Source of the DNA: Haliotispira sp965263485
GTDB lineage: Bacteria > Spirochaetota > Spirochaetia > SP-2023
Direction: 5' to 3'
Assembly: GCA_965263485.1 (NCBI GenBank)
Contig: CBDHHO010000004.1
Span: 124,001-188,000, forward strand
DNA length: 64,000 bases
The notes under the pieces: generated by a model
The model's database searches: none
What the model was told of the DNA's origin: nothing
The model's input: only the letters and a program-made list of their open reading frames with translations
Made by a program: the position numbers and the translations under genes
In this document: piece after piece, positions 51,817 to 59,827 of the stretch
Numbering within the stretch: position 1 is the first letter of the stretch
Layout of the letters: every line of letters starts with the position of its first letter

Positions 51817-52254
51817 TTACCAAGAACCGCTGTTGGGCATGGATGCCCAAGGTTCGACGATGGGTAAAGCCACTCCCCTCTGAAGGATCTCTATTGAAAT
51901 CTCATCTGGAGACTTAACAAAGGCCATCATTCCGTCACGGGGAGGGCGATGGATACGTACTCCTCCATTTTGCAATTTCTGACAAATTTGATAAATGTCA
52001 GAAACATGAAATGCCAGATGACCAAAGTTTCGGGCATTACCATAGTCTTCTACTTGCCAGTTATAAGTCAGTTCGAGGCAAGATGCATCTTTTCCAAATT
52101 TGGAAAAATCCTCTGGGCAGACTAAAAAGATATTGGTAAACTGTCCATTTTCGTTTTCCTCACGTTGAAGTTCTCTTAGTCCCAGTAAATCGCAATAAAA
52201 ATGCAGCGAGGCCTTCACGTCTGTAATCCTCAGCATACTGTGTAAGTAATTCAT
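51817..52254 (-). CDS. VOC-family protein, lactoylglutathione-lyase-like
   Basis: A 145-residue glyoxalase/VOC-fold protein. MNYLHSMLRITDVKASLHFY, CLELTYNWQVEDYG and FGHLAFHVSDIYQICQKL align with GloA, and the metal-binding His5, Glu, His and Glu pattern (H5, E in LELTYN, H in GHLAFH, E in SIEILQRG) is visible. GloA converts the methylglyoxal-glutathione adduct. Within a sugar-acid operon it might instead act on a pathway intermediate. It starts 38 bases after the dehydratase gene and ends before the operon terminator. Confidence 0.85.
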   Translation of the reverse strand: MNYLHSMLRITDVKASLHFYCDLLGLRELQREENENGQFTNIFLVCPEDFSKFGKDASCLELTYNWQVEDYGNARNFGHLAFHVSDIYQICQKLQNGGVRIHRPPRDGMMAFVKSPDEISIEILQRGVALPIVEPWASMPNSGSW

Positions 52255-52292
52255 CGATATTTCTCCTTTAAGACACTATATAATAAACATTC

Positions 52293-53471
52293 TTACCAGT
52301 TGGTGTAAGAACCATCAGGCTTGTGTAAATGTTTGGGTTCCCACATATGAAAATCTTCGCTCTTTTCTATGGCATCAATCTCAAGTTCTATCCCAAGTCC
52401 TGGACGTTCAGGAACGGTAATCGCTCCTTTTTCAGCATATAATTCTCCTCGGAAATAACCAGAACCATAAAGTCCTTCCATATCCTTAGACATAGATCGA
52501 TATTCCATTGAATGAAACAAAGGCACAGCAGCAGCAAAATGAACTGTGGCAGCCGTGCATATTGCCCCCAATGGATTGTGAGGCATCTGATCGATATAGT
52601 AAGTCTCAGCTACAGCAGCGACTTTCATGGCCTCAGTAAAACCACCAATATTGCAAATATCTTGCCGAATAAATTGGGTTAACCCTTCAGAAAGGTAAGG
52701 CAAATAGTCCCATTTATTTGATATTTCTTCTCCAATGGCAAGCGGTATCGAGATTCTATCCTGCAAACTTTTGTAGACGTTGGGATTCTGAGCCCTTAGT
52801 GGCTCTTCAATAAAATCTAAATCACCTGGATACAATCGATTACAGAAAGAAAGAAGCTCAGATGGACTTAGACGGTGATGCAGGTCAATTCCCAGCTGGA
52901 AGTGATATCCCAAGGCATCTCGAACACTACGGATTGCAGATGCGGTTTCCACAACACACATGAAGGGATCAAACTCCAGCATTGTCATATCAAAATACCC
53001 TTTCTTACTTTCTTCACATTGGGGAGATATACGAATCACGGACCAACCGTCAGCTAGAAGAGCTTCTACCTCAGTAATCAGTTTTTTTGCTCCCTGTGCC
53101 GAAGTAGTTGCAAAACAAGGAATATAATCTCGTTGTTTTCCCCCAAGTAACTGATATACAGGTGTATTTAAATATTTTCCAAGGATGTCATATAGTGCTA
53201 TGTCAAGAGCTGAAATTGCTGCACTGATAGTCCGTCCACCTTCAAAATAAGCACCTCGATACATCTCCTGCCAGATTGCTCCAATAGCTCGGGGATCTTT
53301 TCCAATCACAAACTCTTTTAGATGATCTAACGCACCGCATACTGCTAACTCACGACCACTAAAACCAGATTCCCCTATTCCATAAAAACCATTGTCAGTT
53401 TCTACCTTGACAATAAGCTGGTTCCTTGGTCCAATAAGTTTGTTATAATAACAAATATCCCGAATCCGCAT
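52293..53471 (-). CDS. Enolase-superfamily sugar-acid dehydratase
   Basis: A 392-residue member of the mandelate racemase/enolase superfamily. The N-terminal capping domain is followed by a TIM barrel with metal ligands Asp196, Glu222 and Glu248 (GIDLHHRLSP, FIEEPLR, IGEEISN) and a general-acid/base His298 in MPHNPLGAI. Asp-x-His at 196-198 is typical of the D-mannonate/D-galactonate dehydratase groups, so dehydration of an aldonic acid to a 2-keto-3-deoxy acid is likely. It lies after the two permeases, in line with the kinase at 56818. The substrate is not settled. Confidence 0.88.
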   Translation of the reverse strand: MRIRDICYYNKLIGPRNQLIVKVETDNGFYGIGESGFSGRELAVCGALDHLKEFVIGKDPRAIGAIWQEMYRGAYFEGGRTISAAISALDIALYDILGKYLNTPVYQLLGGKQRDYIPCFATTSAQGAKKLITEVEALLADGWSVIRISPQCEESKKGYFDMTMLEFDPFMCVVETASAIRSVRDALGYHFQLGIDLHHRLSPSELLSFCNRLYPGDLDFIEEPLRAQNPNVYKSLQDRISIPLAIGEEISNKWDYLPYLSEGLTQFIRQDICNIGGFTEAMKVAAVAETYYIDQMPHNPLGAICTAATVHFAAAVPLFHSMEYRSMSKDMEGLYGSGYFRGELYAEKGAITVPERPGLGIELEIDAIEKSEDFHMWEPKHLHKPDGSYTNW

Positions 53472-53503
53472 AAACTACCTCTCCTATTTATCATTCCGAA
53501 TCA

Positions 53504-54328
53504 TTACTTCACTGCACCTGCGGTCATGCCACTAATAAAGTATCTCTGTAAAAATACAAACATCACTACAAGCGGAATACTGGCAAATAAAGAAGCTGCC
53601 ATTAAATCGTTCCACATCACATTGTACTGACCGCTAAATTCTGCAATACCAACAACAAGTGTTTTCATAGAAACACTTTGCATATACGTTGCCGCAAACA
53701 TATATTCATTCCAACCCATAACTAAAGTATAAATAAATACCGATATCATTCCCGGAAGAGTCAAAGGCATTATCACGCGGTAAAAGACTTGAAAACGGCT
53801 GCAACCGTCAATTATAGCAGCCTCATCAAGCGAAGTGGGAATAGAACGAAAAAAACTGGTCAGCATCCAAGTCGCAAACGCCATCATCATGGCAACATAA
53901 ACAACAATAAGCCCTAAGTAAGTACCCAGCAGGCTGACTTGCCGCAAAATAGTATAGAACGGTACAAGCAACATGATAGAAGGAAACATTTGTGTAACAA
54001 GTAGAAAAGACATAAATGACTTACGCCCTTTAAAGTTAAACCGTGTGACACCATAACCGGCTAAAGCAGAAAAAATCAGCGTGACAAGAGAAGAACCAAG
54101 CACCACAATTAAGCTATTCTTCAATTGCAAAAGAAAAGGATAGTCAAATATAACACGCCGGAATGACTCCCCGGTAGGGTTTTCCGGCATCCAGCGTATA
54201 GGGATTGCCACTGTTTCTTGCTCGGTCTTAATCGCAGTAGAAAGCATCCACAAAATAGGGACAAGCACAAAAAGCGAACAAATAATCAAAATAGTATAAG
54301 TGATTATGTTATTTTTTGTATTTTTCAT
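53504..54328 (-). CDS. Sugar ABC transporter permease (MalG type)
   Basis: A 274-residue inner-membrane protein with six helices and the EAA loop SLDEAAIIDGCSRFQVFYRV. The C-terminus QRYFISGMTAGAVK is the classic CUT1 ending. It overlaps the upstream permease gene by 20 bases, so translation is coupled. No ATPase gene is in the operon. Confidence 0.93.
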   Translation of the reverse strand: MKNTKNNIITYTILIICSLFVLVPILWMLSTAIKTEQETVAIPIRWMPENPTGESFRRVIFDYPFLLQLKNSLIVVLGSSLVTLIFSALAGYGVTRFNFKGRKSFMSFLLVTQMFPSIMLLVPFYTILRQVSLLGTYLGLIVVYVAMMMAFATWMLTSFFRSIPTSLDEAAIIDGCSRFQVFYRVIMPLTLPGMISVFIYTLVMGWNEYMFAATYMQSVSMKTLVVGIAEFSGQYNVMWNDLMAASLFASIPLVVMFVFLQRYFISGMTAGAVK

Positions 54329-55214
54329 CTCGGTTTAAAACCTTTTCCAGTGTTTTGCCAATCAAAAAGCAGATAATAAAAATCATCACGGCCAAAGCGG
54401 CTGCACGGCCAAACTGAAAATACTTAAAGCTTCTGTTGTACACATCTATACTAATCAGCGATGTTGAGCTACCCGGCCCACCCTGAGTTAATACCCACAC
54501 AATGGTATAATGCTTAAACCACCATACTACATCTAAAATTAACGCTGTATTTAAAATTTCCTTCATACTAGGAATTGTAACACTAAAAAAACGGCGAAAA
54601 GAACCTGCGCCATCCATTCTGGCAGCTTCATATAGTTCCCCCGGAATACTCTGCAAACCTGTTAGTATCATCATCATAATGACAGGGTAGCCTTTCCAAA
54701 TACAGACAAACACCACAACCCAAAAAGCAGAACCTCCGTTTCCAAACCAGGATATAGGCTCATCTATCACAGAAATTGACATTAGAAAATGATTGACAAG
54801 ACCATATAAAGGGTTAAATAACCATTTAAAAATCATGGCTATAACAGATTCCGGAATTAACCACGGCATAATTAATATTGCCCGAAAAAAGATCTTACCC
54901 CGAATATTCTGGTTGAGCAGATTTGCAAGTACAAGACCAATTAAAAAGTGACCAATAACAAGCGCAATAGTAAATTTAGCGGTAATTAACAAGGAATTAT
55001 AGAATCCATTATCTTTTAAAACCCAAAAATAATTTTTAAAACCAGCAAAATCATGTTTTGTAACTAAGTTTGTACTAAATAAACTGGTATAAATCCCATT
55101 TAACAATGGATAGACAAGCAAAGTTACAATGATAAAAAATGCGGGTAATATATAGATATAACCTTGACGGTTTACGACTACTGGGCTTGCTGAATTTAAT
55201 GCCTGGCCGACCAT
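54309..55214 (-). CDS. Sugar ABC transporter permease (MalF type)
   Basis: A 301-residue permease starting after a short polar head with the first helix YIYILPAFFIIVTLLVYPLL. The EAA loop is ELYEAARMDGAGSFRRFFSV. It pairs with the 53504 product. A 164-bp palindromic element separates it from the binding-protein gene upstream, the position where RNA hairpins often lower permease expression relative to the binding protein. Confidence 0.93.
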   Translation of the reverse strand: MVGQALNSASPVVVNRQGYIYILPAFFIIVTLLVYPLLNGIYTSLFSTNLVTKHDFAGFKNYFWVLKDNGFYNSLLITAKFTIALVIGHFLIGLVLANLLNQNIRGKIFFRAILIMPWLIPESVIAMIFKWLFNPLYGLVNHFLMSISVIDEPISWFGNGGSAFWVVVFVCIWKGYPVIMMMILTGLQSIPGELYEAARMDGAGSFRRFFSVTIPSMKEILNTALILDVVWWFKHYTIVWVLTQGGPGSSTSLISIDVYNRSFKYFQFGRAAALAVMIFIICFLIGKTLEKVLNRDEKYKK

Positions 55215-55233
55215 AAATCCTCCTAAATCTTAT

Positions 55234-55397
55234 GGGAACCTCTAAAAACTCCAATTTCGCGTGGAATCGCGATCTTTTCGGCGAGCAGCTTCGTTGATAA
55301 CTCATTTCAATACAGCAAAGTATTAAAATGAGTTGCCGCCTTGCTGTCGCGAAAAATCTCAGCAATCCACATTGAAAGCGAGTTTTTAGAGGTCCCC
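55234..55397. mobile_element. Intact 164-bp palindromic element, TSD TTAT, inside ABC operon
   Basis: Termini are GGGAACCTCTAAAAACTCC and GCGAGTTTTTAGAGGTCCCC. TTAT is duplicated at 55230-55233 and 55398-55401. The arms are GTGGA (55261) with TCCAC (55366-55370), and CTCATTT (55301) with AAATGAG (55326) around ATAC/GTAT. These differ from the arm sequences of other copies but still pair. Confidence 0.95.
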
Positions 55398-55463
55398 TTA
55401 TTTAAAAAGCAATACCTTACCGTATGCATTTAATGCACAAAAATAAGAACGAATCACGCAGAA

Positions 55464-56771
55464 TTAGTTACTGTTATTGACTTCAGCAGCTACTTGCTCG
55501 CCTTTAGCCCTAGCATCACTAAGTGCTTCATCAAAGCTCTGTGTCCCTGACATAATTGCCGTATAAGCTTCTCCAAAAATATTCCACAATTCCGGTACTC
55601 TTGGAAAATTAGGAATCACATAAGGATTTTGCATTGCTTCTACAAAGCCTTTGTATACTGGCTGAGAGAAGAAATCACTACTGGCACTTTCTTTTCGTGT
55701 CGGCATGCGCCCTGTCATCTCTGAAAACTTAGCCGCATTTTTTTTATTAACCATAAACTTTAGATATTCCAGCATTTCTTTTGGGTGCTTGCTTGTCGAA
55801 GTAATTCCATAACCCGAAAGGCTTAAAATACCAACTTGGCGCGAGCCTAAAGGAACATTAAAGCTACCAATTTTACCATTCAAATCAGGGTTTTTCGCCA
55901 TAACAAAGCCCAGCCCGTTAGAGCCGGTGAGCATCATACCCGTCTTTCCGGTAGCAAAATAATTTGCTGCTTCAGGATAACCAGTTTCTGTTGGTCCAGG
56001 AGGCACAACTGCATACTTTGTAAATAAGTCTGTAAAATATTTTAATGCTTGTTCAAACTCCGGAGCATCTGCACCGCTCACCCACTTGCCATCAACTTCT
56101 CGCACATCATCCATACCAAAGTTTCTAGCCATGTGCATAAAGCGGCTCTGCCCTGAACCATTGTTCGTACCTACCATGCTAAAGCCCCATTGGTCAACAT
56201 TGCCATCCCCATCTGTATCTTTTGTCATGGCCTTAGCTACTTCTAAAAACTCATCCCAATTCGTTGGCACACCTAAACCTGTCTCTTCCAGCCAGTCCGT
56301 GCGGTACATCACTCCGGGAGGAATAATATGCCAAGGAAATAAAGGCAATTCACCATCTATACTAATTTGTGATAGTGCAGAATCAAGAAAACCATTGTAA
56401 TAATCCGGCTCCATCTCTTTTTTTAGATCCAGCAAAATACCCATAGAATGCGCCTGCTGTAAAAAGTCGGGAAACACCATAAATGCATCAGGCAAATTAT
56501 CGCCTGTAGCACGAGTCAGAATTTGCTGGTTCATTTGGTTAGACGGTGTTGGAATAAACTCTATTTTAATATTAGAATTTAGTTCCATAAACTTGTCTGC
56601 TATACCTTGCTCGACAACGCCCTCCGGCTTTTCTGTAATTGTCGATGACATAATTTGCAGTACAACAGGCTCATCTTCTTTAGCTGCCTCTGCTTCTTCT
56701 GCCTTCGTACAGGTCGCAAAAAGCAGCAAGCCTAGCATAAACAATAAAGTTAAAGAAAATATATTCCTCAT
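55464..56771 (-). CDS. Sugar-binding lipoprotein, extracellular family 1
   Basis: A 435-residue solute-binding protein. I choose the ATG at 56771 (MRNIFSLTLLFMLGLLLFAT) because GAGGAG precedes it and a signal peptide with lipobox LLFATC follows directly; a longer frame to 56849 has neither. The mature part shows GDNLPDAFMVFPDFLQQAHS and NYFATGKTGMMLTGSNGLGF, typical of family 1. It follows the kinase gene by 46 bases and feeds the permeases beyond the element. The calcium-like DTDGDGNVDQWG loop is present at about residue 185. Confidence 0.93.
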   Translation of the reverse strand: MRNIFSLTLLFMLGLLLFATCTKAEEAEAAKEDEPVVLQIMSSTITEKPEGVVEQGIADKFMELNSNIKIEFIPTPSNQMNQQILTRATGDNLPDAFMVFPDFLQQAHSMGILLDLKKEMEPDYYNGFLDSALSQISIDGELPLFPWHIIPPGVMYRTDWLEETGLGVPTNWDEFLEVAKAMTKDTDGDGNVDQWGFSMVGTNNGSGQSRFMHMARNFGMDDVREVDGKWVSGADAPEFEQALKYFTDLFTKYAVVPPGPTETGYPEAANYFATGKTGMMLTGSNGLGFVMAKNPDLNGKIGSFNVPLGSRQVGILSLSGYGITSTSKHPKEMLEYLKFMVNKKNAAKFSEMTGRMPTRKESASSDFFSQPVYKGFVEAMQNPYVIPNFPRVPELWNIFGEAYTAIMSGTQSFDEALSDARAKGEQVAAEVNNSN

Positions 56772-56817
56772 AACAAAACTCCTCAAAAGAAATATTTCAT
56801 CAAAACGATGATTAGAA

Positions 56818-57930
56818 TTAACGCTGCACCCTGCCCGAAGCATTACCACCCATCAATAACTCGACCTCCGAGCGGCTGCTGAAATTGAAATCCCCCCGGA
56901 CACTGTGGCACAGACAGGAAGCCGCTACAGCAAAACGCAAAGCATCTCGCAGCGGATAAGCACCGGAATTCAAAGCGAAGACCAGACCGGCAGCAAACGA
57001 ATCCCCACCCCCCACGCGATCAACGATATCGCGAATCTCGTACGGAGCGTAATTCTCCCTGGAATCCAGCGGAGCAAAATACGCCGCCGAACCCGGAGCA
57101 TCGTAAAGCATCGCCCCCCAGTTGTTGTGGGAAGCTGAAATGCTCTCGCGCAAAGTAGTGGCCACCAGACGGATATTGGGAAACCGGGACACAATCTGCT
57201 CCGCGACCCGCACATAAGCCTGCTGCGAAATCCGACCCGACGCAACATCCGTACCCTCGGCATGGATATCCAGGACATCCGCCGAATCCTCCTCATTGGC
57301 CATCAACACATCGACGCAGGACAAAATATCCGGCATGGTCTTGCGGGCCAGATCCCGGGCACTGGTACCCGGCAGCCACTGCCACAATTTTTTGCGAAAA
57401 TTCAAGTCGCAGGAAACCGTCAAGCCGCAATCTCTGGCCTTCTTGCAAACCTCCAGCGAATTGAGCGCCGACTGGCGCGAAAGCGCCGGAGTGATCCCCG
57501 AAATATGCAACCATGAAGCCCCATCAAAAATGGCCGACCAATCGAAAGCATCGAACTCGATCAAACTGATGGCCGAGTACTCGCGATCATAAATCACCTT
57601 ACTCGGACGCTGATTGGCCCCGGTCTCTACGTAATAAGTCCCCAGACGCCCCCGGCTGCGCACGATAAAGCGAGTATCAATACCGAGCCCGCGCAGACGC
57701 TGCACGCAAGCCCCGCCCAACTCATGCTCGGGCAAAGCCGTGACGAAACGGACCGGCTGACCTGCCGGACCCTCCTCCCGGCCCAACATACACACGGAAG
57801 CCGCTACATTGGCCTCGGCCCCTGCGAAAGTAAAGCGCAGCATACCCGGCAGATCCTGCAACAACTTACCGTGCTCGGGCACGTCCAGACGACCCATTAC
57901 CTCACCGAAAGTTACGACTACGCCACTCAT
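56818..57930 (-). CDS. kdgK: PfkB-family sugar kinase, KDG-kinase-like
   Basis: A 370-residue ribokinase-fold kinase. Its N-terminus VVVTFGEVMGRLDVPEHG and the AGAEANVAASVCMLG substrate motif resemble 2-keto-3-deoxygluconate kinases. The C-terminal signature DRVGGGDSFAAGLVFAL holds the catalytic Asp and the anion hole. KDG kinase phosphorylates the product of aldonate or uronate dehydratases, which fits the enolase-superfamily dehydratase in the same operon. It is the first gene of the operon ending at 51697. The specific sugar is inferred, not shown. Confidence 0.88.
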   Translation of the reverse strand: MSGVVVTFGEVMGRLDVPEHGKLLQDLPGMLRFTFAGAEANVAASVCMLGREEGPAGQPVRFVTALPEHELGGACVQRLRGLGIDTRFIVRSRGRLGTYYVETGANQRPSKVIYDREYSAISLIEFDAFDWSAIFDGASWLHISGITPALSRQSALNSLEVCKKARDCGLTVSCDLNFRKKLWQWLPGTSARDLARKTMPDILSCVDVLMANEEDSADVLDIHAEGTDVASGRISQQAYVRVAEQIVSRFPNIRLVATTLRESISASHNNWGAMLYDAPGSAAYFAPLDSRENYAPYEIRDIVDRVGGGDSFAAGLVFALNSGAYPLRDALRFAVAASCLCHSVRGDFNFSSRSEVELLMGGNASGRVQR

Positions 57931-58068
57931 CTGACAAGCTTCCCGCCTTCCATCTGTATTCAGAAAATTCCGTTTACAGGAATATTATTTCCGATTATTA
58001 GATTCTCGCACGGAATCCAGGCCCTGTCAAGAATTTTCTGAAAAAATTTCTTCAAGCGAACCCGAACA

Positions 58069-58110
58069 CATCTAATATAATTAGTCTGATATAATCAGTC
58101 TGATATAATC
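58069..58110. repeat. 14-bp tandem repeats containing TATAAT, between divergent genes
   Basis: AGTCTGATATAATC occurs at 58083-58096 and 58097-58110, with a partial earlier copy (TCTAATATAATT, 58071-58082). Each copy offers a -10-like TATAAT. They lie about 150 bp upstream of the kinase start and just before the small plus-strand remnant, so they may be promoter or operator elements. Confidence 0.6.
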
Positions 58111-58132
58111 CACATACAAGGCAGACATAAGA

Positions 58133-58212
58133 ATGGAAAACAACGACAGCAGAACCGAAAGCGACTCAATGGGACCGGTACAAGTTCCCGATAGTGCCTA
58201 CTGGGGAGCCCA
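58133..58212 (+). pseudogene. 5' end of a fumarase/aspartase-family gene
   Basis: The frame from ATG 58133 reads RTESDSMGPVQVPDSAYWGA, which matches the conserved start of class II fumarases and aspartate ammonia-lyases (RxExDxMGxVxVPxxAxxGAQ). After GAQ at about 58212 the similarity stops abruptly. Only the first 27 codons remain, so it is a breakpoint relic. Confidence 0.65.
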
Positions 58213-58267
58213 GCTTCTGTTTTTCCCGGGCATGTTCCGCTACATTGTCCGGCTCGTCTCCGCCAAT

Positions 58268-58624
58268 CTAAGAATATACTTGTATTTTCTCGCGGCACTT
58301 GCCGCCCATCAGATCGTAAATAGGAGCTTTATAATATTTTCCCTTTATATCCCACAAAGCTTGATCAATCCCTGCAATAGCACTCATCAGCACAGGCCCC
58401 CCTCGGTAAAAGCTACCGCGGTAAAGTGTCTGCCAAATATCTTCAATATTCATAGGGTCTTCCCCTATTAGAATTTGCATAAATTCAGTTACAGCGGCCT
58501 GAACTGTATCTGCTTTCCCTTCGACAACGGGTTCTCCCCAGCCGGAAAGTCCCTCGTCGGTTTCAATTTTCAGAAATAGCCAACGTGGGGGGACTTTATA
58601 TAATTGATAGCCTGAAATTTTCAT
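58268..58624 (-). pseudogene. Galactonate-dehydratase-type gene, truncated after 118 codons
   Basis: The N-terminal domain of an enolase-superfamily galactonate dehydratase: KISGYQLYKVPPRWLFLKIE, GLSGWGEPVVEGKADT, LYRGSFYRGGPVLMSAIAGI and DQALWDIKGKYYKAPIYDLM. It ends after REKIQVYS, before any catalytic residue of the barrel. The break lies next to the fumarase-type relic on the other strand, which implies a deletion or inversion. It starts 27 bases after the intact 58652 gene in the same direction. Confidence 0.85.
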
Positions 58625-58651
58625 TTAATATACTTCACAAGTTACTTCGAT

Positions 58652-59788
58652 TTATTTTACCGAGTAAAAATCCAGCATATCTTCGTCAATTTCAATGCCC
58701 AGTCCCGCGCCGACGGGTTGAGGCAGCATGCCGTCTTGCAGCTGGGGAATGCCGCTGGCCAGTTTTTCGCGGAACACGTTGCTGGTACGGTCATATTCCA
58801 GATACATGAGGGCGGGTTCCAACGCTGGAGGGAAGTCGGGCAGCGAAAAAGTGGCATGGATTCCGGTGGCCAGCGCCACTCCGCTGCCCCAGACGTGCGG
58901 GATACACTGGATGTTCGCTATGCTGCAGAGCGCAGCAATTTTCTGGACTTCCGAGAGTCCCCCGGTGATCGTGCAGTCGGGCTGGAGTATGTCGACGCAG
59001 CGCTCATCGAGGAGCTTTTTCATGCCGTAGCGGGTAAATTCGGCTTCCCCTCCCGAGATGGGTATCCCGACTTTGGCTTTGACTTCTTTATAGCCGTCAA
59101 GGTCTTCCGGGGGGACGGGTTCTTCATACCAGCGGATGTCAAATTCTTCCAGACTTTTCCCGACCCGGATGGCTTCCATCGCGTTGTATGCGTGGTTCGC
59201 GTCGATCATCAGTTCGATTTCGGGTAGTGCCCTGCGGATGCTTTGGACCAGGTGCCGGTCGTAGTCCATTCCAAAACCGGTTTTGATTTTAAGTGCGGTA
59301 AAGCCTTGTTCCACGTAGGATTCCGCTTCAGAGACGGTTTCTTCGATTTCGTTTTTCGTGTACTTGCGGTACATTCCGGTGGCGTAGGGTTTCAGTTTGT
59401 CCCGAAATGCTCCTCCCAGCAGCTGGTAGAGCGGTAGCCCTGCGTCTTTGGCTTTCAGGTCCCACAGAGCGATGTCCACTGCGCTCAGGGCTTGGATCGT
59501 TACGCCTTTTTGTCCGTTGTCGCGCAGCAGGTTATAGAGAGTTTCCCAGATCACTCCGCTGTCCCAGGGGGTTTTCCCCAAGATGCTGGGAGCGTAGTAG
59601 TGGTCTATAATGGTTTTGTGGATTCGGCTGGGGCCGAAGGCTTCTCCCCAGCCAGTCAGTCCGGTGTCGGTGTCTATGCGGCAGATCAGAGAGTTGCGTT
59701 TGGTGACGCGGTGCTGCGAGAAGGCGAATTGTTCTTCTGCCGGGAGTTTTTGTTCCAGGGCGTAGGTTTGGACTGCGATGATTTTCAT
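58652..59788 (-). CDS. Mandelate racemase/muconate-lactonizing-type enolase-superfamily enzyme
   Basis: A 378-residue TIM-barrel enzyme with a full catalytic set: Lys167-x-Lys169 (ALKIKTGFG), Asp196-x-Asn198 (MIDANHAYN), Glu222 (WYEEPVPP), Glu248 (SGGEAEF), Asp271 (LQPDCT) and His298 (IPHVWGSG). This layout is that of the mandelate-racemase group, which racemises or dehydrates sugar acids by removing the proton next to a carboxylate. A near-identical but gutted paralogue lies at 50168-51685. It follows the sulfatase by 39 bases. The substrate is unknown. Confidence 0.92.
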   Translation of the reverse strand: MKIIAVQTYALEQKLPAEEQFAFSQHRVTKRNSLICRIDTDTGLTGWGEAFGPSRIHKTIIDHYYAPSILGKTPWDSGVIWETLYNLLRDNGQKGVTIQALSAVDIALWDLKAKDAGLPLYQLLGGAFRDKLKPYATGMYRKYTKNEIEETVSEAESYVEQGFTALKIKTGFGMDYDRHLVQSIRRALPEIELMIDANHAYNAMEAIRVGKSLEEFDIRWYEEPVPPEDLDGYKEVKAKVGIPISGGEAEFTRYGMKKLLDERCVDILQPDCTITGGLSEVQKIAALCSIANIQCIPHVWGSGVALATGIHATFSLPDFPPALEPALMYLEYDRTSNVFREKLASGIPQLQDGMLPQPVGAGLGIEIDEDMLDFYSVK

Positions 59789-59827
59789 GGGTGGGCTCCG
59801 GGGTATGAGTTTTCTTCTGTTTTAATT

